Shown in pieces: positions 22,037-34,400 of a DNA stretch of 64,000 nucleotides (positions are counted from its first letter, which is position 1; the number at the start of each line of letters is the position of its first letter). This stretch comes from Macrocystis pyrifera (taxonomy: Eukaryota; Sar; Phaeophyceae; Laminariales; Laminariaceae), in assembly GCA_031763025.1 (NCBI GenBank), contig JASSKH010000007.1, positions 16,330,080 through 16,394,079 of the forward strand. The letters run 5' to 3'. The notes beneath the pieces are model-generated. The model saw nothing but the letters and a program-made list of their open reading frames with translations. It had not been told where the DNA came from and did no database searches. Both the position numbers and the translations under genes were made by a program.

Positions 22037-22186
22037 ATGAGGAATCAAAGCTTTGGCGGTAGGTTTTCCATGATTCGGAGCAATGACGAAGCTGACGATG
22101 ACGGCGGCCGTCTATCGGTCGGATTCAATGTGGGCGATGAAGAACGATGGCAGGGCGAGAGCCGTCCAAGACTTGGGGTTGTTTGA
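22037..22186 (+). pseudogene. Coding-looking fragment with in-frame TGA, copy 1
   Basis: ATG to TGA gives 49 residues of balanced, charged composition. The same frame is open upstream to about 21980 and continues after the TGA for 24 more sensible residues (SNALLQADSGELVEIARIFG...) to a second TGA ending at 22261. No family is recognised. An antisense frame (22045-22251) overlaps it. The identical sequence is in copy 2 at 54622-54771. It may be a gene remnant with a nonsense change, or chance. Confidence 0.2.
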
Positions 22187-22494
22187 TCGAACGCCTTGCT
22201 GCAAGCCGACAGCGGCGAGCTAGTGGAGATCGCGCGCATCTTCGGGACCATTAGGCAATGACGGCAACGTGCGTCACGTCGGTCGATTTAGGTCCGGGGT
22301 TCAACAAGCTTGAAATCGCAGGGGGGGAAACAACTACAACACCTGCCGTTTATGGTAAAAAAATCCGACGCTATTATATGGTATGGGGGGCTCCGGGAGT
22401 CTCTGGGATGGTGTATGTTGGTTGTTCTGACAGGCGTATTGGAACACCTGTTGAAAATACTGTATTCTGGGTCTATTTCTTCTAAACACAGAAC

Positions 22495-25400
22495 TTGTTT
22501 GCAGTTGTCGCCCAAAACACGACGAAGAGTCTCGTTGTGGTTACCACTCCGCAAGAACGCTCACCTGTGCTGGTGCAAAAAGAAAAGCAAGCGCTGACCG
22601 CTTCGCGTCCTCCTCTGCCATTTTTATGACGTTTTCCGCCTATAAAAACGTGTGGTGGGGGTTTTCGGGGAGGTACCACTGGAGAGACTCAGAATTAGCT
22701 TGGTTAGTCGCCCCAAACACGACAAAGAGTCTCGTTGAGGTTCTCACTCGGCAAGAACGTTCAACCGTGCTGTTACATGGTAAACAACGAAACAAGCGCT
22801 TACGGCTTCGCATCCTCCTCTGTCGTTTTTATGAACACGTCTACCTAAAAACAGTATTTTGGGGGTTTCGGAGAGCTAACACTGGAGAGACGCAGAATCA
22901 GCTTGGTTTTGTCACCCAAAACACGACGAAAGGGTATCGTTTTGGTTGACGCCCTGCATGAACTTTTCACCGTGCCGGTGTGTTGAGGAAAAGCTAGCGC
23001 TGACCCCTTCGCGTGCGCCCTTGACGTTTTTTCTGACCATTTGCTCCTGAAAAAACGTGGGTTGGAGTTTTTGGGGCGGTACCACTGTAGAGACGCCGAA
23101 TTAGCTTGGGTTTGTTACCCTAAACACGACGAAGAGTCTCGTTGTGATTCACGATCGGCAAGAACCTTCCACCGTGCCGGTGGTGAAGGAAAAAGCAAGC
23201 GATAGCCGCTTCCTATGCACCTCGGATGTTTTCTGAACATTTTCTCTTGAGAAAACGTGACATTTTCTCCTGAGAAAACGTGATTCAGGGTTTTCGGGGA
23301 GGTACCACTGGAGAGACGCAGAATTAGCTTGAGTTTGTCGCCCAAAAACACAACGAAGAGTCCCATTGTGCGTCCTGCCGAACGTTCAGAACGTTCAACC
23401 GTGCTGCTGAATGAAGAAAAAGACAGCGCTGCCCGCTTCGCGTCCTCCTCCGTCGTTTTTCTGACCATATTTTTCCTATACAAGCCATGTTGGTGTTTCG
23501 GAGAGGTACGACTGGAGAGACGCAGAAGGAACTATGTTTTGTCGCCCAAAACAAGACCAAGAGTCTCGTTTTGGTTGACGCTCGGCAAGAACGTTCCACC
23601 GTTCCGAAGGCGAGAGAAGAGGCAAGTGCGCACCGCCTCGTGTCCTCCGCTGTCGTTTGTTTTGGTCGTGTCCGCCTACGAAAGCGTGCGTTGTGTTTGT
23701 CCGCGAGGTACCAGTGAAGAGACTCGGAAATAGCTTGTTTTTGTCGCCCTAAACGCGAAGAAGGGTATAGTTTTGGTTAACGCTCGGCGGGAACGTTCCA
23801 CCCTTCCCGTGGTGAAAACAAGACAAGCACTGACCGTCTCGCGTGCACCTCTGACGTCTTTATGACCACATTCCCCATAAAAAGGTGATTCGGGGTTTTC
23901 GGGGAGGTACCACGGGACAGACGCAGAATTAGCTTGGTTTTGTCGCCCAAAACACGACCAAGAGTCTTGTTGTGGTTCCCATTTCGCAAGAACGTTCCAC
24001 CGTTCCGCAGGCGAGAGAAAAAGCAAATGCTGACCGCTTCGTGCCTTCCGCTGTCGTTTTTCTGACCATGTCCGCCTGTAAAAACGTGGGTTGTGTTCGT
24101 CCGGGAGGTACCACTGGTGATACGCGGAAATAGCTTTGTTTTTGCCCCCCAAAACGCGAAGAAATTTCTCGTTTTGGTTCCCGTTCGGCAAGAACGTTCC
24201 ACCGTGCCCGCAGGCGAGAGAAAAACAAATGCTGACCGCTGCTTGTCCTCCTCCGTCGTTTATCTGCCCATGTCCGCCTGTAAAAACGTGGGTTGTGTTC
24301 GTCCGGGAGGTACCACTGGAGAGACGCGGAAATAGCTTGGTTTTGTCGCCCTAAACGCGAAGAAGGGTATCATTTTGGTTCATGTTCGGTGGGATAACGT
24401 TCCACCCTGCTCGTGCTCAAAGAAAAGCAAGCGCCGACCGAATCGCGTGCACTTCTGACGCTTTTATGACCATGTTCCCCTGTAATAACGTGATTCGGGG
24501 TTTTCGGGGAGGTACCACTGGACAGACGCAATATTAGCATGTTGTTTTCGCCCAAAACACGACCATGAGTCTCGTTGTCATTCCCGCTCGGCAAGAACGT
24601 TCAACCGTCCTGGCGCAAAAAGAAAAAGACAGAGCAACCCGCTTCGTGTCTTCCTCTGCCGTTTTTCTGACCATATCCGCCTGTACAAACATGGGTTGCG
24701 TTTGTCCGGGAGGCACCACTGGAGAGACGCAGAATTAACTTGGTTTTGTCGTGCAAAACACGACGAAGAGTCTCGTTGTGGTTACCGCCCCCCAAGAACG
24801 TTCCGCCGTTCCGTAGGCGAGAGAAAAAGCAAATGCTGACCGCTTCGTGCCTTCCGCTGTCGTTTTCCTGACCATGTCCGCCCGTAAAAACCTGGGTTGT
24901 GTTCGTCCGGGAGGTACCACTGGAGATGCGTGGAAATACCTTTTTTTCTGTCTCCCAAAACGCGAAGAAAAAGGTTTCGTCTCGGTTCCCGCTAGGGAGA
25001 ACATTCCACCGGTGCCCGTAGGCGAGAGAAAAACAAATGCTGACCGCTTCTTGTCCTCCTCTGTCGTTTTTCTGCCCACGTCCGCCTGTAAAAATGTGGG
25101 TTGTGTTTGTCCCGAGGTACCACTGCAGAGACGCGGAAATAGCTTGTTTTTGTCGCCCAAACAACCACGAAGGGAATCGTTTTGGTTCACGCTCGGCAAG
25201 AATGTTCCACAGTGCCGGTGGCGAAGGAAAAAGCAAGCCAAAGCCGCTTCCCATGCACCTCGGATGTTTTCTGTACATTTTCTCTTGAAAAAAAACGTGA
25301 TACGGGGTTTTCGGGGAGGTACCACTGTACAGACGCAGTTTAGCTTGAGTTTGTCGCCCAAAACACGACGAAGAGTCTCGTTGTTGGTTTCCGCTGGGCA

Positions 25401-28400
25401 GAAACGTTAACCGTACTGTTGCAAAATGAAAAAGACAAGAGCAGCCCGCTTCGCGTCCTCCTCTGCGGTTTTTCAGACCGTATCCGCCTGAAAAAACGTG
25501 GGTCATGCTTGTCCGGGAGGCACCACGGGACAGACGCAGAATTAACTTGGTTTTGTCGCCCAAAACACGACGAAGAGTCTCGTTGTGGTTACCACCCCGC
25601 AACAACGTTCCACCGTTCCGTAGGCGAGAGAAAAAGCAAATGCTGACCTCTTCGGGTGCTCTGCTGTCGTTTTCCTGACCATGTCCGCCTGTAAAAACGT
25701 GGGTTGCGTTCGTCCGCGAGGCACCACTTGTGATGCGCGGAAATAGCGTTTTTCTGTCTCCCAAAACGCGAAGAAAGGTTCCCGCTCGGCGAGAACGTTC
25801 CACGGTGCCCGTAGGCGAGAGAAAAACAAATGCTGACCGCTTCTTGTCCTCCTCTGTCGTTTTCTGCCCACGTGTCCGCCTGTAAAAATGTGGGTTGTGT
25901 TTGTCCCGGAGGGACCACTGCAGAGACGCGGAAATAGCTTGTTTTTGTCGCCCAAACAACCACGAAGGGAATCGTTTTGGTTCACGCTCGGCAAGAATGT
26001 TCCACAGTGCCGGTGGCGAAGGAAAAAGCAAGCCAAAGCCGCTTCCCATGCACCTCGGATGTTTTCTGTACATTTTCTCTTGAAAAAACGTGATTCGGGG
26101 TTTTCGGGGAGGTACCACTGTACAGACGCAGTTTAGCGCGAGTTTGTCGCCCAAAACACGACGAAGAGTCTCGTTGTTGGTTCCCGCTGGGCAGAAACGT
26201 TAACCGTACTGTTGCAAAATGAAAAAAAGACAAGAGCAGCCCGCTTCGCGTCCTCCTCTGCGGTTTTTCAGACCGTATCCGCCTGAAAAAAACGTGGGTC
26301 ATGCTTGTCCGGGAGGCACCACGGGACAGACGCAGAATTAACTTGGTTTTGTCGCCCAAAACACGACGAAGAGTCTCGTTGTGGTTACCACCCCCGCAAC
26401 AACGTTCCACCGTTCCGTAGGCGAGAGAAAAAGCAAATGCTGACCTCTTCGGGTGCTCTGCTGTCGTTTTCCTGACCATGTCGCCTGTAAAAACGTGGGT
26501 TGTGTTCGTCCGCGAGGCACCACTTGTGATGCGCGGAAATAGCGTTTTTCTGTCTCCCAAAACGTGAAGGTTCCCGCTCGGCGAGAACGTTCCACCCGGT
26601 GCCCGTAGGCGAGAGAAAAAACAAATGCTGACCGCTTCTTGTCCTCCTCTGTCGTTTTCTGCCCACGTCCGCCTGTAAAAATGTGGGTTGTGTTTGTCCC
26701 GGAGGTACCACTGCAGAGACGCGGAAATAGCTTGTTTTGTCGCCCAAACAACCACGAAGGGAATCGTTTTGGTTCACGCTCGGCAAGAATGTTCCACAGT
26801 GCCGGTGGCGAAGGAAAAAGCAAGCCAAAGCCGCTTCCTCATGCACCTCGGATGTTTTCTGTACATTTTTTCTTGAAAAAACGTGATACGGGGTTTTCGG
26901 GGAGGTACCACTGTACAGACGCAGTTTAGCGCGAGTTTGTCGCCCAAAACACGACGAAGAGTCTCGTTGTTGGTTCCCGTGGGCAAGAACGTTAACCGTA
27001 CTGTTGCAAAATGAAAAAGACAAGAGCAGCCCGCTTCGCGTCCTCCTCTGCGGTTTTTCAGACCGTATCCGCCTGAAAAAACGTGGGTCATGCTTGTCCG
27101 GGAGGCACCACGGGACAGACGCAGAATTAACTTGGTTTTGTCGCCCAAAACACGACGAAGAGTCTCGTTGTGGTTACCACCCGCAACAACGTTCCACGTT
27201 CCGTAGGCGAGAGAAAAAGCAAATGCTGACCTCTTCGGGTGCTCTGCTGTCGTTTTTCTGACCATGTCCGCCTGTAAAAACGTGGGTTGTGTTCGTCCGC
27301 GAGGCACCACTTGTGATGCGCGGAAAAAGCTTTTTTCTGTCTCCCAAAACGTGAAGAAAGGTTCGTCTCGCTCCCGCTAGGGGAGAACGTTCCACCCGTG
27401 CCCGTAGGCGAGAGAAAAACAAATGCTGACCGCTTCTTGTCCTCCTCTGTCGTTTTCTGCCCATGTCCGCCTGTACAAACGTGGGTTGTGTTTGTCCGGG
27501 AGGTACCACTGCAGAGACGCGGAAATAGCTTGTTTCTGTCGCCCAAACAACCACGGAGGGAATCGTTTTGGTTCACGCTCGGCAAGAATGTTCTACAGTG
27601 CCGGTGGTGAAGGAAAAAGCACGCGATAGCCGCTTCTCATGCACCTCGGACGTTTTCTGTACATTTTTTCTTGAAAAAAAACGTGATTCGGGGTTTTCGG
27701 GGAGTTACCACTGTACAGACGCAGAATTAGCTTGAGTTTGTCGCCTACCACACGACGAAGAGTCTCGTTGTGGTTTCCCGTTCGGCAAGAACGTTCAACT
27801 GTCCTGTTGCAAAATGAAAAAGTCAAGAGCAGCCCGCTTCACGTCCTCCTCTGCGGTTTTTCAGACCGTATCCGCCTGAAAAAACGTGGGTCATGCTTGT
27901 CCGGGAGGCACCACGGGAGAGGCGCAGAATTAACTTGGTTTTGTCGCCCAAAACACGACGAAGAGTCTCGTTGTGGTGCTCGCTCGGCAAGAACGTTCCA
28001 TCGTTCCGTAGGCGAGAGAAAAAGCAATTGCTGACCGCTTCGGGTCCCCTGCTGTCGTTTTTTGACCATGTCCGCCTGTAAAAACGTGGGTTGTGTTCGT
28101 CCGCGAGGCACCACTGGAGATGCGTGGAAAAACTTTTTTCTGTCCCCAAAACGCGAAGAAAGGTTTCGTCTCGGTTCCCGCTAGGGGAGAACGTTCCACC
28201 CGTGCCCGTAGGCGAGAGAAAAGCAAATGCTGACCGCTTCTTGTCCTCCTCTGTCGTTTTCTGCCCATGTCCGCCTGTAAAAATGTGGGTTGTGTTTGTC
28301 CGGAGGTACCACTGCAGAGACGCGGAAATAGCTTGTTTTTGTCCCCCCAAACCACGACGAAGGGAATCGTTTTGGTTCACGCTCGGCAAGAAAGTTCCAC

Positions 28401-31400
28401 AGTGCCGGTGGTGAAGGAAAAAAAGCGATAGCCGCTTCCCATGCACCTCGGATGTTTTCTGTACATTTTCTCTTGAAAAAACGTGATTCGGGGTTTTCGG
28501 GGAGGTACCACTGTAGAGACGCAGAATTAGCTTGAGTTTGTCGCCTAAAACACGACGAAGAGTCTCGTTGTGGTTCCCGCTCGGCAAGAACGTTCAACCG
28601 TCCTGTTGCAAAATGAAAAAGACGGAGCAGCCCGCTTCGCGTCCTCCTCTTCGGTTTTTCAGACCGTATCCGCCTGAAAAAACGTGGGTTGTGCTTGTCC
28701 GGGAGGCACCACTGGAGAGACGCGGAAATAGCTTGTTTTGTCGCCCAAAACGCGACGAAGGGTATTATTTTTGTTCAAGTTTGGCAAGAACGTTCCATCG
28801 TGCCCGTGGTGAAAGAGAAATCCAGCGCTGGCCGCTTCGCGTGCACCTTCGACGTCTTTATGACCATGTTCCCCTCTAAAAACGTGATGCGGGGTTTTTC
28901 GGGGAGGTACCGCTGGAGAGACGCAGAATTAACTTGGTTCAGTCGCCCGAAACGCGACGAAGGGTATCGGTTTGGTTCCCGCTAGGCAAGAACGTTCCAC
29001 CATGCCGGTGGGGAAGGAAAAAGCAAATGCTGACCGCTTCGCATGCACCTCTGATGTTTTTCTGAACATTTTCTCTTAATAAACGTGTTTCTGGTTTTCG
29101 GGGAGGTACCACTGGAGAGATGCAGAATATTCTCGGGTTTGCCATCTAAAGAACGAAGAAGGGTATGATTTTTGGTTCCCGCTCGGCAAGAACGTTCTAC
29201 CGTGCCGGTGGTGAAGGAAAAAGAAAAAGCTGATCGCTTCGTGGCCTCCGCCCTCGCGTTTGTGGCCGTGTCCGCCTGTAAAAATGTGAGTTGCGCTTGT
29301 CCGGGAGGTACCTCCGGAGAGACGCGGAAATTTCTTGATTTCGTCACCCAAAACGCGAAGAAAGGTCTTGGTTTGGTTCCCGCTCGGCAAGGACGTTCAA
29401 CTGTGCCATGGGATAAAGAGAAAGCCATCACTGGTCGCTTCGCGTCCAACTCTGCCGCTTTTCGGACCACGGCCGCCTATAAAAAACGCGTGTTGGGGTG
29501 TTCGGGGGAGTATGACTGGATAGACGCGAAATTAACTTGGCTGTCGCCCAAAACACGACGAAGAGTCTCGTTGTGGTTCCTGCTCGGCCAGAACGTTCAA
29601 CCGTGTTGGTGGTAAAAGAAAAAGATAGAGCTGCTCGCTTCGCGTTCTCCTCAGTCGCGTTTTGGACCACGTCTGCCTATAAAAAGGGTTGTTGGGGTCT
29701 TTCGGAGAGGGCCCACAGGAGATACGCAGAATTAACTTGGTTTTGTCGCCCAAACCACGACGAGGGGCATTGTTGTTTGGTTGACGCTCTGCAAGGACCT
29801 TCCACCGTGCCGGTGTTATAAGATAAAGCAAGCGCTGACCTCTCCGCGTGCACCTCTGACATTTTTCTGACCATGTGCTCCTGCAAAAAGCGTAAGTTGT
29901 GTGTTCGCGAGGGTACCAATGGAGAGACGCGGAAATAGCTGTTTTTTGTCGCCCAAAACACGATGAAGGGTATCGTTTTTGTTCAAGCTTGGCAAGAACG
30001 TTCCACCGTGCCCGTGGTGAAAGAGAAATCAAGCGCTGACCGCTTCGCGTGCACCTCTGACGTCTTTATGACCATGTTTCCCTCTAAAAACGTGATTCGG
30101 GGTTTTCGGGGAGGTACTGCTGGAGAGACGCAGAATTTACTTGGTTTTGTCACCCAAAACGCGACGAAGGGTATCGTTTTGGTTCCCGCTTGGCAAGAAC
30201 GTTCCACCGTGCTGGTCGGGAAGGAAAAAAGCAAGTGTTGACCGCTTCGTGTCCTCCGCTGTCGTCTTTATGACCATGTCCACCTGTAAAAACGTGAGTT
30301 GTGTTCGTCCGCGAGGTACCACTGGAGATACGAGGAAATATGTTTTTTTTGTCGCCCAAAACGCGAAGAAGCGTATCGTTTTTTTCCACGCTCGGCAAAA
30401 ACGTTCTGCGTGCCCGTGGTGAAAGAAAAAGCAAGCGCTGACCGCTTCGCGTGCACCTCTGACATTTTTCTGACCACATGCTCCTGCAAAAAGCGTAAGT
30501 TGTGTGTCCGCGAGGTACCACTGGAGAGACGCGGAAATAGCTTTTTTTGTCGCCCAAAACGCGACGAAGGGTATCGTTTTTGTTCAAGCTTGGCAAGAAC
30601 GTTCCACCGTGCCCGTGGTGAAAGAAAAAGCTAGCGCTGACCGCTTCGAGTGCACCACTGACGTCTTTATGACCATGTTTCCCTCTAAAAAACGTGATTC
30701 GGGGTTTTCGGGGAGGTACTGCTGGAGAGACGCAGAATTAACTTGGTTTTGTCACCCAAAACGCGACGAAGGGTATCGTTTTGGTTCCCGCTTGACAAGA
30801 ACGTTGCCACCGTGCTGGTAGGGAAGGGATACGCAAGTGTTGACCGCTTCGTGTCCTCCGCTGTCGTTTTTATGACCATGTCCACCTGTAAAAACGTGGG
30901 TTGTGTTCGTCCGCGAGGGACCACTGGAGATACGAGGAAATAGTTTTTTTTGTCGCCCAAAACGCGAAGAAGCGTATCTTTTTTTCCACGCTCGGCAAAA
31001 ACGTTCTGCCGTGCCCGTGGTGAAAGAAAAAGCAAAGCGCTGACCGCTTCGAGTGCACCTCTGACGTTTTAATGACCATGTTCCCCTCTGAAAACGTGAT
31101 TCGGGTTGTTAGGCGGAGGGTACCACTGGAGAGACGCGTAATTAACTTGGTTCGTCGCCCAAAGCACGACGAAGAGTCTCGTTGTGGTTCATGCTTGGCA
31201 AGAACGTTCAACCGTGCTGGTGGAAAAAGAAAAAATTAGAGCTGCTCGCTTCGCGTCCTCTTCTGTCGTTTTTCGGACCACGTCTGCCTATAAAAACGGT
31301 TGTTGGGCTTTCGGACAGGTACCACTGTAGAGACGCAGAATTAACTTGGTTTTGTCGCCCAAGACACGACGAAGGGTATTTTGTTTTGGTTGACGCTCTG

Positions 31401-34400
31401 CAGGGACCTTCTACCGTGCCGGTGTTATAAGATAAAGCAAGCGCTGATCCCTCCGCGTGCACCTTTGGCATTTTTCTGACCATGTGCTCCTGCAAAAAGC
31501 GTAAGTTGTGTTTGTCCGCGAGGTGCCACTGGGGAGACGCGGAAAACCTCTTGTTTTAGTCGCCCAAAACGCGACGAAGGGTATCGTTTTTGTTCAAGCT
31601 TGGCAAGAACGTTCCACCGTGCCCGTGGTGAAAGAAAAAGCAAGCGCTGACCACTTCGCGTGCACCTCTGACGTCTTTATGACCATGTTCCCCTCTAAAG
31701 ACGTGATTCGGGGTTTTCGGGGAGGTACCGCTGGAGAGACGCAGAATTAACTTGGTTCAGTCGCCCGCGACGAAGGGTATGGTTTTGGTTCCCGCTTGGC
31801 AAGAACGTTCCACCATGCCGGTGGTGAAGGAAAAAAAAGCATGTGCTAACCGCTTCGTGTCCTCCTCTGTTACTTTTCTGACCATGTCCGCCTGTAAAAC
31901 CGTGGGTGGTGTTTGTCCGCGAGATACCACTGGAGAGACGCGGAAATAATTTGGTTTGCTCGCCCAAAACGCGGAGAAGGGCATCATTTTGAGTCACGTT
32001 CGGCGAGAACGTTGCACGGTGCCCGTGGTGAAAGAAAAAGCAAGCGCTGACCGCTTCGCGTGCACCTCTGACGTTTTAATGACCATGTTCCCCTCTAAAA
32101 ACGTGATCGGGGTTTTCGGGGAGGTACCACTGGACAGACGCATAATTAGCTTGATTTTGTCGCCCAAAACACGACCATGGGTCTTGATGTGGTTCCCGCT
32201 CAGCAAGAACGTTCAACCGTGCCGGTGGTGAGAGAAAAAGCAAATGCTGACCGCTTCGCATACACCTCTGATGGTTTCAGAACATTCTCTCTTGATAAAC
32301 GTGTTTCAGGTTTTCGGGGATGTACCACTGGAGAGACGTAGAATATTCTCGGGTTTGCCACCAAAAGCACGAAGAAGGGAATTGTTTTGGTTCCCGCTTG
32401 GCAAGAACGTTCCACCGTGCCGGTGGTGAAGGAGAAACCAAGTTCTGACCGCTTCGTGTCCTCCGCCGTCGTTTTGTTTACCATGTTCGCCTGTAACAAC
32501 GTGGGTTGTGTTCGTCCGGGAGGTACTACTGGAGAGACGCGGAAATTGCTTGTGTTTGTCGCCCAAAACGCGAAGAAAGGTCTTGTTTTGGTTCACGCTC
32601 GGCAAGGACGTTCAACCGTGCCATGAGATAAAGAGAAAGCCATCACTGGTCGCTTCGCGTCCAACTCTGTCACTTTTCAGACCACGGCCGTATATAAAAA
32701 ACGCGTGTTGGGGTGTTCGGGGGAGTATACTTGGATAGACGCGAAATTAACTTGGTTTGTCGCCCAAAGCACGACGAAGAGTCTCGTTGTGGTTCCTACT
32801 CGACCAGAACACTCAATCGTTAGGGTGGAAAAAAAAAAATATAGAGCTGCGCGCTTCGTGTCCTCCTCTGTCGTTTTTCGGACCACGTCTGCCTATAAAA
32901 CGGTTGTTGGGCTTTGGGAGAGGGATCACTGTAGAGACGCAGAATTAACTTGGCTTCAGCGCCCAAAACACGACGAGGGGTATTGTTTTTTGGTTGACGC
33001 TCTGCAAGGACCTTCCACCATGCCGGTGTAGTAAGATAAAACAAGCGCTGACCCCTCTGCGTGCACTAACCTCTGACATTTTTCTGACCACATGCTCCTG
33101 CAAAAAGCGTGCGTGGTGTTTGTCCGCGAGGTGCCACTGCAGAGACGCGGAAATAGCTTGTTTTAGTCGCCCATAACGCGACGAAGGGTGTCGGTTTAGT
33201 TCAAGCTTGGCAAGAACGTTCCACCGTGCCCGTGGTGAAAGAAAAAGCAAGCGCTGACCGCTTCGCATACACCTCTGACGTCTTTATGACCATGTTTCTC
33301 TCTAAAAACGTGATTCGGGGTTTTCGGGGAGGTACCGCTGGAGAGACGCAGAAATAACTTGGTTTAGTCGCCTAAAACACGACCAACAGTCTCGTTGGGG
33401 TTGACGGTCAGAAATAACGTTCCACCGTGCCGGTGATGACGAAGGAAAAGCATGTGCTGATCGCTTCGTGTCCTCCGCTGTCGTTTTTTTGCCCATATCC
33501 GCCTTTAAAAACGTGGGTTGTGTTTGTCCGGGAGGTACCACTGGAGAGACCCGGAAATAGCTTGTTTTTGTCGCCCAAAGCGCGTAGAAGGGTATCATTT
33601 TGGGTCACGATCGGCGAGAACGTTCAACCGTGCCCGTGGTAGAAGAAAAATCAACCGCTGACAACGCGTTGCGTGCACGTCTGACGTTTTTATGACCATG
33701 TTCCCTTATAAACGCGTGATGCGGGGTTTCCCGGGAGGTACCACTGGACAGACGCAGAATTAGCTTGGTTTTGTCGCTCGAAACACGACCATGAGTCTCG
33801 CTGTGGTTCCGGCTTGGCAAGAACGTTTAAACGGTGTTGGCGGAAACAGAAAAAGAGAGAGCTGCCTGCTTCGTGTCCTCCGCCGTTGTTTTTCTGACCA
33901 TATCCGCCTGAAATAACGTGGGTTGTGTTTGTCCGGAAGGCACCACTGGAGAGATGCAGAATAAACTTGGTTTTGTCGCCCAAAACACGACGAAGAGTCT
34001 CGTTGTGGTTCCGCTCGGCGAGAACGTTCCACCGTGCCCCTGGTGGAAGAAACAACAACCGCTTCACCGCTTCGTGTCCTCTGCTGTACTTTGTCTGATC
34101 ATGTTCCGCCTACAAAAACGTGGGTTGTGTTCCTCCGGGATGTATCACTGGAAAGACGCTGAAATAGCTTCTTTTTGTCGCCCAAAACGCGAAGAAGGGT
34201 ATCGTTTTGGTTCACGCTCGGCGGGAACGTTCTACCCTGCCCGGGGTGAAACCAAAGCAAGCGCTGACCGCTTCGCGTGCACCTCTGACGTTTTGATTAC
34301 CATGTTCCCTTCTAAAAACGTGATCCTGGGTTTTCGCTGAGGAACCACTGGAGAGACGGATAATTATGTTGTTTTTTTCGCCCAAAACACGAATAGGAAT

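Larger units (their letters stand above)
20721..22490. other. Spacer between the two 200-bp arrays, copy 1
   Basis: A 1.8-kb segment without 200-bp units. It holds a candidate small membrane-protein frame on the - strand (21196-21696), a roughly 70-bp direct repeat (about 21772-21828 and 21843-21900, sharing ctagagtctta and accaagcaccag), a degenerate telomere-like stretch (21891-21921) and a coding-looking + strand stretch (21980-22261). Confidence 0.5.
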
